A DNA stretch of 64,000 bases from Balanoglossus misakiensis. Its lineage: Eukaryota > Hemichordata. The stretch is from the NCBI GenBank assembly GCA_040954595.2, contig CM082578.2:11160001-11224000 (forward strand), read 5' to 3'. Each line of letters starts with the position of its first letter. Within the stretch, counting starts at the first letter, position 1. The position numbers and the translations under genes were made by a program. This document shows positions 1-15,800 of this stretch, in pieces. The notes beneath the pieces are model-generated. The model saw only the letters and a list, made by a program, of their open reading frames with translations. It was not told the DNA's origin and did not search any database.

Positions 1-3000
1 TGAAACTGCCGCGTCTCTCTCCCAGAATGCTGCCTAGTAACACCGTCGGATATAATTATATGTCGCTCGCTGATAAAGAAGATGCTCTTTCACAGTTTTA
101 ATTAAGTCGAAACATCTGCGCCAGGTATACAATTAGACCAACCACTGTTGTCAGGAAGTGAGTAGTCAGGGTTTCATGATGGTATTCCTCAGAAAGGCGT
201 AAGTTACAACTAGGGGCTCGGTTCCTTTCTAGAGCATTTTTGGCACTAGCAAATTTGGCACAGACGAAGCATCAGGGTAGGGACGCCAATTGTATACAGC
301 AGTGCCCACGGCGCTATTTAATTGCACTGGCCGGGACTGAGAATTTCGGAATGGTCACGGATCTCTGGAAGGTGTCCCACTTGGTGGCCGCGGATCGACA
401 TTTCTGTACCTTTGGCCGTATTTACGTGGTACATGTACAGTCAAATATGTTATGCAAATGATTACGAACATGACTTGTGATAACAAATGTGCGTATGTGA
501 TACGACAGACTTAACACGTTCCCACATATCGTTATACCCATGCGCGGATACCTAATAACGCAGATTGCGTGTGATAGCATAAATATACTTCAACTTTCCT
601 GGCAGGGTGTCGCACCTCATAGAGGAAAAATCATTAGCTTGGCTTTTGTATCAGATTAGATGACAAAAGTGTTGGCGGCGTTGGATTCTATTCGTGAATA
701 CAAATTTAGAGAGAGAGAGAGAAGAGCTGGGCTGTTTCGGAAGATATGGTACGCCGGTCGGCATAAATTGCTACCGCCAAAAGACACAATTTTCCTTGTG
801 ACCTTTCTCGCTCCGGAGCGCCCGCACACGACTGAATCGTCCAGTCATTGATGACCTGTATTCAAACTAGGCAGCTACAATGTAATTTCGCGCTGTTGTC
901 AGATTTGTATTCCCCAACGAAGTGTAAATACAAAGATCACTAACACTCGACAATAAAAGCGTAGTATAATCACTGATTGATATAAAGTTACAAACCGATG
1001 TCTTGTTTTACTTAATCTTAATAAATTAACACGCTTTGGGGTAAAAACTATTCGAATTTGCGCAAAACACACGTCCAGTGCCTTGAGATATTTACTCAGC
1101 AGACGACGGTTTGGTATGTCTGATTAGTATGGCTAACCCCTGGGACCACTCAGGTTTTTTTTAATCAAAACGAAATATGTGATGCGAAAAGAATCATAGT
1201 CTTTTGGCACTTATACTATAGTAGGATGACAAGAACGGCAACGTTGATGGTACCACAATCTCTCTCGTTCCCTATGTGTGAACTCTTGCCTCGCGTCGGC
1301 TTTTTCTCCACAGCTCACGATGCACCACAGGTATTTGGTTTTAACCAGCAGACCATGTGACAGCAAAAGCATCCAGGCTGGCATTCTTCTTGACTACTAG
1401 TGCACTGTTATGTTGTTTTTTTCGACGAAGACATTTCCAGCGATTGCGCCGATCATCCATTCTGTTACCGCTGCTCCCCCGGGGCTGCCATCACTCCTCT
1501 ATTACATCTCGGAGATTACATACACCTGACAACACACGGCGTTTTCGCTCCATTTTCCGAGAAACGCGAGACGCGATTTCCAATCCAATCGACCATAAAA
1601 GCATCGACATTCAATCACTGCGTGTCGACTAGCGCGAGTAAGACAACTCCGCCGAACGCCCGTTTCCCACATTGACAGCCTGTCACCCCTGGGCAGCGAA
1701 ATAATTGTCGCCGGTACATGCGAAGCGAGCGTGGGCCCCGGGAATTGCAAGTGCTAAAATTATCTCACAGTGCCAAAGGCCACGTAGTGATATTATTCAT
1801 GTTTCGCTTGTCGCCCAGTCGGTGCAAGTTACACAGCTTTGATTGTGACATGCACGGTGACAGATTACCGGGGGGAAACTAATTCTGTTGTTTGTGACGG
1901 AATGAGAGCTGTAGGAACGTGCGTTATCAATTACAGCGGTATGTCGTGTGGAATGGGTATACAGTCTGAGATATGCTGATTTCTTTACTTCAAAAAGATT
2001 TAAAATTGCGCTGAATATATAGAGCACGTGAAGGGATCGTGCTGTTCGTCTTACCATAACGTCACGTTGTAAACGCGGACGTGGTTTGTATCAAATGATG
2101 TAGAGAATGTAACAGCAATCCAGTGAAGAGATAACGAAGCCAAGTCAAATCCGTGCACGCGTGACATCGCTGGGCTCCCCCAGTGTTATCGTCCAGCGAT
2201 TCTGAAAGAAAACGTCAAACGACAACGAAGGTCAAATGTCGTCAAAAAATAAGTGGAGAAATTAAGAAAACGGTTAATGCTATAATTCTTTTGCCAAGAG
2301 GGCAATTAGACGCATCGGTTGCGTGTGTGTGATACGCGAAAGTTTTCTTTTGGCCCGAGGCTGCAACTTGTTTTATACATGTACCCGAAGCGAAGCCGCC
2401 CAGCGGACTTCGTTGCGAAATGTCACACGATGTGAAAGCTGTTTATTGCTCACAGGCTGTTGCTAGAATGATAAATTCGTTACTTGGGCAGACGAAAGAT
2501 ATCCACAATGACGACGCAAATGTACATGTACTAACGCAGGGGAATTTAGTTATCATTACTCACAAAGGAGCTTGGTGAATTGTTGATAATGTGCCGCCGA
2601 ATGTGTTTACAGACGATAACCATATGCGTACATGTATAGTATGATGCATTTGCGGAGTTATTTGAAAAGAATGATGACGTTCAAAGATCCGTCATCTGTG
2701 ACTTTTTGACCGCCTTTTCGTTAAAAAACACTATGAAATGCCAAGTGAGTTATGAGCGAAAATTAAGTTCTTGTCGGGACTTAAATATGTTTTGTCAAAA
2801 ACGATAAATGGTCAGGACACACGCACATCCGTGTTGACTAACGAATACTGGGTATTTCAACATATTAGAGTAAGTAGAACATGATACTGTAGATGGTTTA
2901 CTGAACACAAATACTGAAAAACCAGCCAAAATATCACAGCTGATGGAAATTTATATTTAAAACGCGTGAAACAACAAGCATTTTATGCCGGACCTGTTCA

Positions 3001-3069
3001 GATCAAAATGAACGGGCGAAACTGCTTGCCTTTGAACGTGGGACCTTCAACCCATTGCCTGCATTACAT

Positions 3070-3083
3070 GTTACCATGGTAAC
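3070..3083. promoter_or_regulatory. Palindromic RFX X-box-like site
   Basis: The 14 bases GTTACCATGGTAAC form a perfect palindrome. They fit the X-box consensus bound by RFX transcription factors, GTNRCC-N(0-3)-RGYAAC, with a 2-base spacer. No gene start is recognised beside it, so function is inferred from the motif only. Confidence 0.35.
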
Positions 3084-3269
3084 AACAGCAGCAATCCACC
3101 TAATCTAAAGCACGCACATTCACGACGACCTGCTGTGCACAATTGCTTTTTCAGCCAAATAAGACAATTTCATGGCCCAGCAAGTCGCAAGATTGAAGTT
3201 GTTTGAAAATGGGAATATCATCCACAGTACTGTAAATGTCAAGAGGACGTGTCTGACCGTCACTAAAAC

Positions 3270-3365
3270 ATAAGTATGTGTGTATGTGTTGAGTGACTGA
3301 GAATGTATGTGTATGGATGGATGGATGGATCTGTGTATCTGTATATGTATCTATATATGTAATGC
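3270..3365. repeat. GTAT/GGAT microsatellite patch
   Basis: An impure simple repeat: GTGTATGTGT-type runs, four tandem GGAT units near 3314-3330, then GTATCTGTATAT-type runs. It is ordinary slippage-prone DNA with no coding potential. Confidence 0.7.
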
Positions 3366-3837
3366 AATTAATGTAAAATAAAATTTACCATAGACAGATA
3401 TAAGCTTATTGTTAAAGTAAATCACAAGGAAAAGCATTGTTACCGAATGCACTGAGAAATCTCTGCCCTCTGTCGTGCAAATATAATTCCAACGCACAAA
3501 CATACTATCCACAATAACTCAAAGTACAACATAATAAAACTTCCTACATAACAAAGATGTTGAGTCTTATTTACGACATAGCTCTAATTCCCGAAGTACA
3601 TGACTGTCTAGACGTTTAATACGCGATAAAGCAGCGACGTCTTTAAAATTTGATTGTCGAATTGACAGTGATCAATGAAAGCGTTCAGATGAACCGCAGC
3701 GATATGGAATTATATGGAGGGGGTGTGTTGCTACATGTTACAAACTGGCTCCGTCTATGCATTTGAGTCATTCCTGAGATTGATACTGTTGGAGTTCAAA
3801 CGCCTGTGACCTCTGCGACATCAGAAACGCTAATGAC

Positions 3838-6800
3838 AAATTTCCGACCTTGCGAAATCACGAAATTTCTTCGATTTTTGAAAAAAGTCATGGGTTATAG
3901 CTCATGAAAACCATCAAAAAATGACAATTTTTCGACTTTGTGAAATCTCAAAATTTCGTCGATTTTTGAAAAAAATCATGGGTTATAGCTCATGAAAATC
4001 ATCAAAAAATCACAATTTTTCGATTTTGAATATTTTCAAAAATTCTTCATTTTTGATAAAAATCATAGGTTATAGCTCATGAAAATCATCAAAAAATGAC
4101 AATTTTTAGACTTTGCGAAATCTCAAATTTTCGTCGATTTTTGAAAAAAATCATGGGTTATAGCTCATGAAAATCATAAAAAATGAAAATTTTTCGATTT
4201 TGAATATTTTCAAAAATTCTTCATTTTTGATAAAAATCATGGGTTATAGCTCATGAAAATCATCAAAAAATGAAAAATTTTCGATTTTGCGAAATCTCAA
4301 AATTTCGTCGATTTTTGAAAAAAAGCTCATGAAAATCATAAAAAATGAAAATTTTTCGATTTTGAATATTTTCAAAAATTCTTCATTTTTGATAAAAATC
4401 ATGGGTTATAGCTCATGAAAATCATCAAAAAATGACAATTTTTCGACTTTGAATATTTTCAAAAATTCTTCATTTTTGATAAAAATCATGGGTTATAGCT
4501 CATGAAAATCATCAAAAAATGAAAAATTTTCGATTTTGCGAAATCTCAAAATTTCGTCGATTTTTGAAAAAAATCATGGGTTATAGCTCATGAAAATCAT
4601 CAAAAAATGACAATTTTTCGACTTTGAATTTTTTCAAAAATTCTTCATTTTTGATAAAAATCATGGGTTATAGCTCATGAAAATCATCAAAAAATGACAA
4701 TTTTTCGATTTTGAATATTTTCAAAAATTCTTCACTTTTGATAAAAATCATGGGTTATAGCTCATGAAAATCATCAAAAAATGACAATTTTTCGACTTTG
4801 CGAAATCTCAAATTTTCGTCGATTTTTGAAAAAAATCATGGGTTATAGCTCATGAAAATCATAAAAAAATGAAAATTTTTCGATTTTGAATATTTTCAAA
4901 AATTCTTCATTTTTGATAAAAATCATGGGTTATAGCTCATGAAAATCATAAAAAAATGAAAATATTTCGATTTTGAATATTTTCAAAAATTCTTCATTTT
5001 TGATAAAAATCATGGGTTATAGCTCATGAAAATCATCAAAAAATGACAATTTTTCGACTTTGAATATTTTCAAAAATTCTTCATTTTTGATAAAAATCAT
5101 GGGTTATAGGTCATGAAAATCATCAAAAAATGACAATTTTTCGACTTTGAATTTTTTCAAAAATTCTTCATTTTTGATAAAAATCATGGGTTATAGCTCA
5201 TGAAAATCATCAAAAAATGACAATTTTTCGATTTTGAATATTTTCAAAAATTCTTCACTTTTGATAAAAATCATGGGTTATAGCTCATGAAAATCATCAA
5301 AAAATGACAATTTTTCGACTTTGCGAAATCTCAAATTTTCGTCGATTTTTGAAAAAAATCATGGGTTATAGCTCATGAAAATCATAAAAAAATGAAAATT
5401 TTTCGATTTTGAATATTTTCAAAAATTCTTCATTTTTGATAAAAATCATGGGTTATAGCTCATGAAAATCATAAAAAAATGAAAATATTTCGATTTTGAA
5501 TATTTTCAAAAATTCTTCATTTTTGATAAAAATCATGGGTTATAGCTCATGAAAATCATCAAAAAATGACAATTTTTCGACTTTGAATATTTTCAAAAAT
5601 TCTTCATTTTTGATAAAAATCATGGGTTATAGCTCATGAAAATCATCAAAAAATGACAATTTTTCGATTTTGAATATTTTCAAAAATTCTTCACTTTTGA
5701 TAAAAATCATGGGTTATAGCTCATGAAAATCATCAAAAAATGACAATTTTTCGACTTTGCGAAATCTCAAATTTTCGTCGATTTTTGAAAAAAATCATGG
5801 GTTATAGCTCATGAAAATCATAAAAAAATGAAAATTTTTCGATTTTGAATATTTTCAAAAATTCTTCATTTTTGATAAAAATCATGGGTTATAGCTCATG
5901 AAAATCATAAAAAAATGAAAATATTTCGATTTTGAATATTTTCAAAAATTCTTCATTTTTGATAAAAATCATGGGTTATAGCTCATGAAAATCATAAAAA
6001 ATGAAAATTTTTCGATTTTGAATATTTTCAAAAATTCTTCATTTTTGATAAAAATCATGGGTTATAGCTCATGAAAATCATCAAAAAATGAAAAATTTTC
6101 GATTTTGCGAAATCTCAAAATTTCGTCGATTTTTGAAAAAAAGCTCATGAAAATCATAAAAAATGAAAATTTTTCGATTTTGAATATTTTCAAAAATTCT
6201 TCATTTTTGATAAAAATCATGGGTTATAGCTCATGAAAATCATCAAAAAATGACAATTTTTCGACTTTGAATATTTTCAAAAATTCTTCATTTTTGATAA
6301 AAATCATGGGTTATAGCTCATGAAAATCATCAAAAAATGAAAAATTTTCGATTTTGCGAAATCTCAAAATTTCGTCGATTTTTGAAAAAAATCATGGGTT
6401 ATAGCTCATGAAAATCATCAAAAAATGACAATTTTTCGACTTTGAATTTTTTCAAAAATTCTTCATTTTTGATAAAAATCATGGGTTATAGCTCATGAAA
6501 ATCATCAAAAAATGACAATTTTTCGATTTTGAATATTTTCAAAAATTCTTCACTTTTGATAAAAATCATGGGTTAGCTCATGAAAATCATCAAAAAATGA
6601 CAATTTTTCGACTTTGCGAAATCTCAAATTTTCGTCGATTTTTGAAAAAAATCATGGGTTATAGCTCATGAAAATCATAAAAAAATGAAAATTTTTCGAT
6701 TTTGAATATTTTCAAAAATTCTTCATTTTTGATAAAAATCATGGGTTATAGCTCATGAAAATCATAAAAAAATGAAAATATTTCGATTTTGAATATTTTC

Positions 6801-9800
6801 AAAAATTCTTCATTTTTGATAAAAATCATGGGTTATAGCTCATGAAAATCATCAAAAAATGACAATTTTTCGACTTTGAATATTTTCAAAAATTCTTCAT
6901 TTTTGATAAAAATCATGGGTTATAGGTCATGAAAATCATCAAAAAATGACAATTTTTCGACTTTGAATTTTTTCAAAAATTCTTCATTTTTGATAAAAAT
7001 CATGGGTTATAGCTCATGAAAATCATCAAAAAATGACAATTTTTCGATTTTGAATATTTTCAAAAATTCTTCACTTTTGATAAAAATCATGGGTTATAGC
7101 TCATGAAAATCATCAAAAAATGACAATTTTTCGACTTTGCGAAATCTCAAATTTTCGTCGATTTTTGAAAAAAATCATGGGTTATAGCTCATGAAAATCA
7201 TAAAAAAATGAAAATTTTTCGATTTTGAATATTTTCAAAAATTCTTCATTTTTGATAAAAATCATGGGTTATAGCTCATGAAAATCATAAAAAAATGAAA
7301 ATATTTCGATTTTGAATATTTTCAAAAATTCTTCATTTTTGATAAAAATCATGGGTTATAGCTCATGAAAATCATCAAAAAATGACAATTTTTCGACTTT
7401 GAATATTTTCAAAAATTCTTCATTTTTGATAAAAATCATGGGTTATAGGTCATGAAAATCATCAAAAAATGACAATTTTTCGACTTTGAATATTTTCAAA
7501 AATTCTTCATTTTTGATAAAAATCATGGGTTATAGCTCATGAAAATCATAAAAAAATGAAAATATTTCGATTTTGAATATTTTCAAAAATTCTTCATTTT
7601 TGATAAAAATCATTGGTTATAGCTCATGAAAATCATCAAAAAATGACAATTTTTCAACTTTGCGAAATCTCAAAATTTCGTCGATTTTTGAAAAAAATCA
7701 TGGGTTATAGCTCATGAAAATCATCAAAAAATCAAAATTTTTCGATTTTGAATATTTTCAAAAATTCTTCATTTTTGATAAAAATCATGGGTTATAGCTC
7801 ATGAAAATCATCAAAAAATGACAATTTTTAGACTTTGCGAAATCTCAAATTTTCGTCGATTTTTGAAAAAAATCATGGGTTATAGCTCATGAAAATCATC
7901 AAAAAATGAAAATTTTTCGATTTTGAATATTTTCAAAAATTCTTCATTTTTGATAAAAATCATGGTTTATAGCTCATGAAAATCATCAAAAAATGACAAT
8001 TTTTCGACTTTGCGAAATCTCAAAATTTCGTCGATTTTTGAAAAAAATCATGGGTTATAGCTCATGAAAATCACCAAAAAATGAAAATTTTTCGACTTTG
8101 AATATTTTCAAAAATTCTTTATTTTTGATAAAAATCATGGGTTATAGCTCATGAAAATCATCAAAAAATGACAATTTTTCGACTTTGAATATTTTCAAAA
8201 ATTCTTCATTTTTGATAAAAATCATGGGTTATAGCTCATGAAAATCATCAAAAAATGACAAATTTTCGATTTTGAATGTTTTCAAAAATTCTTCATTTTT
8301 GATAAAAATCATGGGTTATAGCTCATGAAAATCATCAAAAAATGACAATTTTTCGACTTTGCGAAATCTCAAATTTTCGTCGATTTTTGAAAAAAATCAT
8401 GAGTTATAGCTCATGAAAATAATAAAAAAATGAAAATTTTTCGATTTTGAATATTTTCAAAAATTCTTCATTTTTGATAAAAATCATGGGTTATAGCTCA
8501 TGAAAATCATCAAAAAATGACAATTTTTCGACTTTGCGAAATCTCAAAATTTCGTGGATTTTTGAAAAAAATCATGGGTTATAGCTCATGAAAATCATAA
8601 AAAAATGAAAATATTTCGATTTTGAATATTTTCAAAAATTCTTCATTTTTGATAAAAAATCATGGGTTATAGCTCATGAAAATCATCAAAAAATGACAAT
8701 TTTTCGATTTTGAATATTTTCAAAAATTCTTCACTTTTGATAAAAATCATGGGTTATAGCTCATGAAAATCATCAAAAAATGACAATTTTTCGACTTTGC
8801 GAAATCTCAAATTTTCGTCGATTTTTGAAAAAAATCATGGGTTATAGCTCATGAAAATCATAAAAAAATGAAAATTTTTCGATTTTGAATATTTTCAAAA
8901 ATTCTTCATTTTTGATAAAAATCATGGGTTATAGCTCATGAAAATCATAAAAAAATGAAAATATTTCGATTTTGAATATTTTCAAAAATTCTTCATTTTT
9001 GATAAAAATCATGGGTTATAGCTCATGAAATTCATCAAAAAATGACAATTTTTCGACTTTGAATATTTTCAAAAATTCTTCATTTTTGATAAAAATCATG
9101 GGTTATAGGTCATGAAAATCATCAAAAAATGACAATTTTTCGACTTTGAATTTTTTCAAAAATTCTTCATGTTTGATAAAAAATCATGGGTTATAGCTCA
9201 TGAAAATCATCAAAAAATGACAATTTTTCGATTTTGAATATTTTCAAAAATTCTTCACTTTTGATAAAAATCATGGGTTATAGCTCATGAAAATCATCAA
9301 AAAATGACAATTTTTCGACTTTGCGAAATCTCAAATTTTCGTCGATTTTTGAAAAAAATCATGGGTTATAGCTCATGAAAATCATAAAAAAATGAAAATT
9401 TTTCGATTTTGAATATTTTCAAAAATTCTTCATTTTTGATAAAAATCATGGGTTATAGCTCATGAAAATCATAAAAAAATGAAAATATTTCGATTTTGAA
9501 TATTTTCAAAAATTCTTCATTTTTGATAAAAATCATGGGTTATAGCTCATGAAAATCATCAAAAAATGACAATTTTTCGACTTTGAATATTTTCAAAAAT
9601 TCTTCATTTTTGATAAAAATCATGGGTTATAGGTCATGAAAATCATCAAAAAATGACAATTTTTCGACTTTGAATATTTTCAAAAATTCTTCATTTTTGA
9701 TAAAAATCATGGGTTATAGCTCATGAAAATCATAAAAAAATGAAAATATTTCGATTTTGAATATTTTCAAAAATTCTTCATTTTTGATAAAAATCATTGG

Positions 9801-12800
9801 TTATAGCTCATGAAAATCATCAAAAAATGACAATTTTTCAACTTTGCGAAATCTCAAAATTTCGTCGATTTTTGAAAAAAATCATGGGTTATAGCTCATG
9901 AAAATCATCAAAAAATCAAAATTTTTCGATTTTGAATATTTTCAAAAATTCTTCATTTTTGATAAAAATCATGGGTTATAGCTCATGAAAATCATCAAAA
10001 AATGACAATTTTTAGACTTTGCGAAATCTCAAATTTTCGTCGATTTTTGAAAAAAATCATGGGTTATAGCTCATGAAAATCATCAAAAAATGAAAATTTT
10101 TCGATTTTGAATATTTTCAAAAATTCTTCATTTTTGATAAAAATCATGGTTTATAGCTCATGAAAATCATCAAAAAATGACAATTTTTCGACTTTGCGAA
10201 ATCTCAAAATTTCGTCGATTTTTGAAAAAAATCATGGGTTATAGCTCATGAAAATCACCAAAAAATGAAAATTTTTCGACTTTGAATATTTTCAAAAATT
10301 CTTTATTTTTGATAAAAATCATGGGTTATAGCTCATGAAAATCATCAAAAAATGACAATTTTTCGACTTTGAATATTTTCAAAAATTCTTCATTTTTGAT
10401 AAAAATCATGGGTTATAGCTCATGAAAATCATCATAAAATGACAAATTTTCGATTTTGAATGTTTTCAAAAATTCTTCATTTTTGATAAAAATCATGGGT
10501 TATAGCTCATGAAAATCATCAAAAAATGACAATTTTTCGACTTTGCGAAATCTCAAATTTTCGTCGATTTTTGAAAAAAATCATGAGTTATAGCTCATGA
10601 AAATAATAAAAAAATGAAAATTTTTCGATTTTGAATATTTTCAAAAATTCTTCATTTTTGATAAAAATCATGGGTTATAGCTCATGAAAATCATCAAAAA
10701 ATGACAATTTTTCGACTTTGCGAAATCTCAAAATTTCGTGGATTTTTGAAAAAAATCATGGGTTATAGCTCATGAAAATCATAAAAAAATGAAAATATTT
10801 CGATTTTGAATATTTTCAAAAATTCTTCATTTTTGATAAAAAATCATGGGTTATAGCTCATGAAAATCATCAAAAAATGACAATTTTTCGACTTTGAATA
10901 TTTTCAAAAATTCTTCATTTTTGATAAAAATCATGGGTTATAGCTCATGAAAATCATCAAAAAATGACAATTTTTCGACTTTGCGAAATCTCAAATTTTC
11001 GTCGATTTTTGAAAAAAATCATGGGTTATAGCTCATGAAAATCATAAAAAAATGAAAATTTTTCGATTTTGAATATTTTCAAAAATTCTTCATTTTTGAT
11101 AAAAATCATGGGTTATAGCTCATGAAAATCATAAAAAAATGAAAATATTTCGATTTTGAATATTTTCAAAAATTCTTCATTTTTGATAAAAATCATGGGT
11201 TATAGCTCATGAAAATCATCAAAAAATGACAATTTTTCGACTTTGAATATTTTCAAAAATTCTTCATTTTTGATAAAAAATCATGGGTTATAGCTCATGA
11301 AAATCATCAAAAAATGACAATTTTTCGACTTTGAATATTTTCAAAAATTCTTCATTTTTGACAAAAATCATGGGTTATAGCTCATGAAAATCATAAAAAA
11401 ATGAAAATATTTCGATTTTGAATATTTTCAAAAATTCTTCATTTTTGATAAAAATCATTGGTTATAGCTCATGAAAATCATCAAAAAATGACAATTTTTC
11501 GACTTTGCGAAATCTCAAAATTTCGTCGATTTTTGAAAAAAATCATGGGTTATAGCTCATGAAAATCATAAAAAAATGAAAATTTTTCGATTTTGAATAT
11601 TTTCAAAAATTCTTCATTTTTGATAAAAATCATGGGTTATAGCTCATGAAAATCATCAAAAAATGACAATTTTTCGACTTTGCGAAATCTCAAAATTTCG
11701 TTGATTTTTGAAAAAAATCATGGGTTATAGCTCATGAAAATCATCAAAAAATCACAATTTTTCGATTTTGAATATTTTCAAAAATTCTTCATTTTTGATA
11801 AAAATCATGGGTTATAGCTCATGAAAATCATCAAAAAATGACAATTTTTAGACTTTGCGAAATCTCAAATTTTCGTCGATTTTTGAAAAAAATCATGGGT
11901 TATAGCTCATGAAAATCATAAAAAAATGAAAATTTTTCGATTTTGAATATTTTCAAAAATTCTTCATTTTTGATAAAAATCATGGGTTATAGCTCATGAA
12001 AATCATCAAAAAATGAAAAATTTTCGACTTTGCGAAATCTCAAAATATTTTCAAAAATTCTTCATTTTTGATAAAAATCATGGGTTATAGCTCATGAAAA
12101 TCATCAAAAAATGACAATTTTTCGATTTTGAATATTTTCAACAATTCTTCATTTTTGATAAAAATCATGGGTTATAGCTCATGAAAATCATCAAAAAATA
12201 AATATTTTTCGATTTTGAATATTTTCAAAAATTCTTCATTTTTGATAAAAATCATGGGTTATAGCTCATGAAAATCATCAAAAAATGACAATTTTTCGAC
12301 TTTGCGAAATCTCAAAATTTCGTCGATTTTTGAAAAAAATCATGGGTTATAGCTCATGAAAATCACCAAAAAATGAAAATTTTTCGACTTTGAATATTTT
12401 CAAAAATTCTTTATTTTTGATAAAAATCATGGGTTATAGCTCATGAAAATCATCAAAAAATGACAATTTTTCGACTTTGAATATTTTCAAAAATTCTTCA
12501 TTTTTGATAAAAATCATGGGTTATAGCTCATGAAAATCATCAAAAAATGACAAATTTTCGATTTTGAATGTTTTCAAAAATTCTTCATTTTTGATAAAAA
12601 TCATGGGTTATAGCTCATGAAAATCATCAAAAAATGACAATTTTTCGACTTTGCGAAATCTCAAATTTTCGTCGATTTTTGAAAAAAATCATGGGTTATA
12701 GCTCATGAAAATCATAAAAAAATGAAAATTTTTCGATTTTGAATATTTTCAAAAATTCTTCATTTTTGATAAAAATCATGGGTTATAGCTCATGAAAATC

Positions 12801-15800
12801 ATAAAAAAATGAAAATATTTCGATTTTGAATATTTTCAAAAATTCTTCATTTTTGATAAAAATCATGGGTTATAGCTCATGAAAATCATCAAAAAATGAC
12901 AATTTTTCGACTTTGAATATTTTCAAAAATTCTTCATTTTTGATAAAAAATCATGGGTTATAGCTCATGAAAATCATCAAAAAATGACAATTTTTCGACT
13001 TTGAATATTTTCAAAAATTCTTCATTTTTGACAAAAATCATGGGTTATAGCTCATGAAAATCATAAAAAAATGAAAATATTTCGATTTTGAATATTTTCA
13101 AAAATTCTTCATTTTTGATAAAAATCATTGGTTATAGCTCATGAAAATCATCAAAAAATGACAATTTTTCGACTTTGCGAAATCTCAAAATTTCGTCGAT
13201 TTTTGAAAAAAATCATGGGTTATAGCTCATGAAAATCATAAAAAAATGAAAATTTTTCGATTTTGAATATTTTCAAAAATTCTTCATTTTTGATAAAAAT
13301 CATGGGTTATAGCTCATGAAAATCATCAAAAAATGACAATTTTTCGACTTTGCGAAATCTCAAAATTTCGTTGATTTTTGAAAAAAATCATGGGTTATAG
13401 CTCATGAAAATCATCAAAAAATCACAATTTTTCGATTTTGAATATTTTCAAAAATTCTTCATTTTTGATAAAAATCATGGGTTATAGCTCATGAAAATCA
13501 TCAAAAAATGACAATTTTTAGACTTTGCGAAATCTCAAATTTTCGTCGATTTTTGAAAAAAATTATGGGTTATAGCTCATGAAAATCATAAAAAAATGAA
13601 AATTTTTCGATTTTGAATATTTTCAAAAATTCTTCATTTTTGATAAAAATCATGGGTTATAGCTCATGAAAATCATCAAAAAATGAAAAATTTTCGACTT
13701 TGCGAAATCTCAAAATATTTTCAAAAATTCTTCATTTTTGATAAAAATCATGGGTTATAGCTCATGAAAATCATCAAAAAATGACAATTTTTCGATTTTG
13801 AATATTTTCAACAATTCTTCATTTTTGATAAAAATCATGGGTTATAGCTCATGAAAATCATCAAAAAATAAATATTTTTCGATTTTGAATATTTTCAAAA
13901 ATTCTTCATTTTTGATAAAAATCATGGGTTATAGCTCATGAAAATCATCAAAAAATGACAATTTTTCGACTTTGCGAAATCTCAAAATTTCGTCGATTTT
14001 TGAAAAAAATCATGGGTTATAGCTCATGAAAATCACCAAAAAATGAAAATTTTTCGACTTTGAATATTTTCAAAAATTTTTTATTTTTGATAAAAATCAT
14101 GGGTTATAGCTCATGAAAATCATCAAAAAATGACAATTTTTCGACTTTGAATATTTTCAAAAATTCTTCATTTTTGATAAAAATCATGGGTTATAGCTCA
14201 TGAAAATCATCAAAAAATGACAAATTTTCGATTTTGAATGTTTTCAAAAATTCTTCATTTTTGATAAAAATCACGGGTTATAGCTCATGAAAATCATCAA
14301 AAAATGACAATTTTTCGACTTTGCGAAATCTCAAATTTTCGTCGATTTTTTAAAAAATCATGAGTTATAGCTCATGAAAATAATAAAAAAATGAAAATTT
14401 TTCGATTTTGAATATTTTCAAAAATTCTTCATTTTTGATAAAAATCATGGGTTATAGCTCATGAAAATCATCAAAAAATGAAAATTTTTCGATTTTGAAT
14501 ATTTTCAAAAATTCTTCATTTTTGATAAAAATCATTGGTTATAGCTCATGAAAATCATCAAAAAATGACAAATTTTCGACTTTGCGAAATCTCAAAATTT
14601 CGTCGATTTTTGAAAAAAATCATGGGTTATAGCTCATGAAAATCATCAAAAAATGAAAATTTTTCGATTTGAATATTTTCAAAAATTCTTCATTTTTGAT
14701 AAAAAATCATGGGTTATAGCTCATGAAAATCGTCAAAAAATGAAAAATTTTCGACTTTGCGAAATCTCAAAATTTCGTTGATTTTTGAAAAAAATCATGG
14801 GTTATACATGTAGCTCATGAAAATCATCAAAAAATGACAATTTTTCGACTTTGCGAAATCTCAAAATTTCGTCGATTTTTGAAAAAAATCATGGGTTATA
14901 GCTCATGAAAATCATAAAAAATGAAAATTTTTCGATTTTGAATATTTTCAAAAATTCTTCATTTTTGATAAAAATCATGGGTTATAGCTCATGAAAATCA
15001 TCGAAAAATGAAAAATTTTCGATTTTGCGAAATCTCAAAATTTCGTCGATTTTTGAAAAAAATCATGGGTTATAGCTCATGAAAATCATAAAAAATGAAA
15101 ATTTTTCGATTTTGAATATTTTCAAAAATTCTTCATTTTTGATAAAAATCATGGGTTATAGCTCATGAAAATCATAAAAAAATGAAAATATTTCGATTTT
15201 GAATATTTTCAAAAATTCTTCATTTTTGATAAAAATCATGGGTTATAGCTCATGAAAATCATCAAAAAATGACAATTTTTCGACTTTGAATATTTTCAAA
15301 AATTCTTCATTTTTGATAAAAATCATGGGTTATAGCTCATGAAAATCATCAAAAATGAAAAATTTTCGACTTTGCGAAATCTCAAAATTTCGTTGATTTT
15401 TGAAAAAAATCATGGGTTATAGCTCATGAAAATCATCAAAAAATGACAATTTTTCGACTTTGCGAAACCTCAAAATTTCGTCGATTTTTGAAAAAAATCA
15501 TGGGTTATAGCTCATGAAAATCATAAAAAATGAAAATTTTTCGATTTTGAATATTTTCAAAAATTCTTCATTTTTGATAAAAATCATGGGTTATAGCTCA
15601 TGAAAATCATCGAAAAATGAAAAATTTTCGATTTTGCGAAATCTCAAAATTTCGTCGATTTTTGAAAAAAAATCATGGGTTATAGCTCATGAAAATCATC
15701 AAAAAATGACAATTTTTCGACTTTGAATATTTTCAAAAATTCTTCATTTTTGATAAAAATCATGGGTTATAGCTCATGAAAATCATCAAAAAATGACAAT

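Larger units (their letters stand above)
1..3837. other. Non-coding stretch, no supported gene
   Basis: Short open frames occur here (up to about 90 residues), but none has recognisable motifs, convincing splice context or codon bias. Visible items are a GA-dinucleotide run near 708-722, a palindromic X-box-like site at 3070-3083 and a GGAT/GTAT microsatellite patch near 3270-3365. I see no tRNA or other RNA gene. Confidence 0.6.
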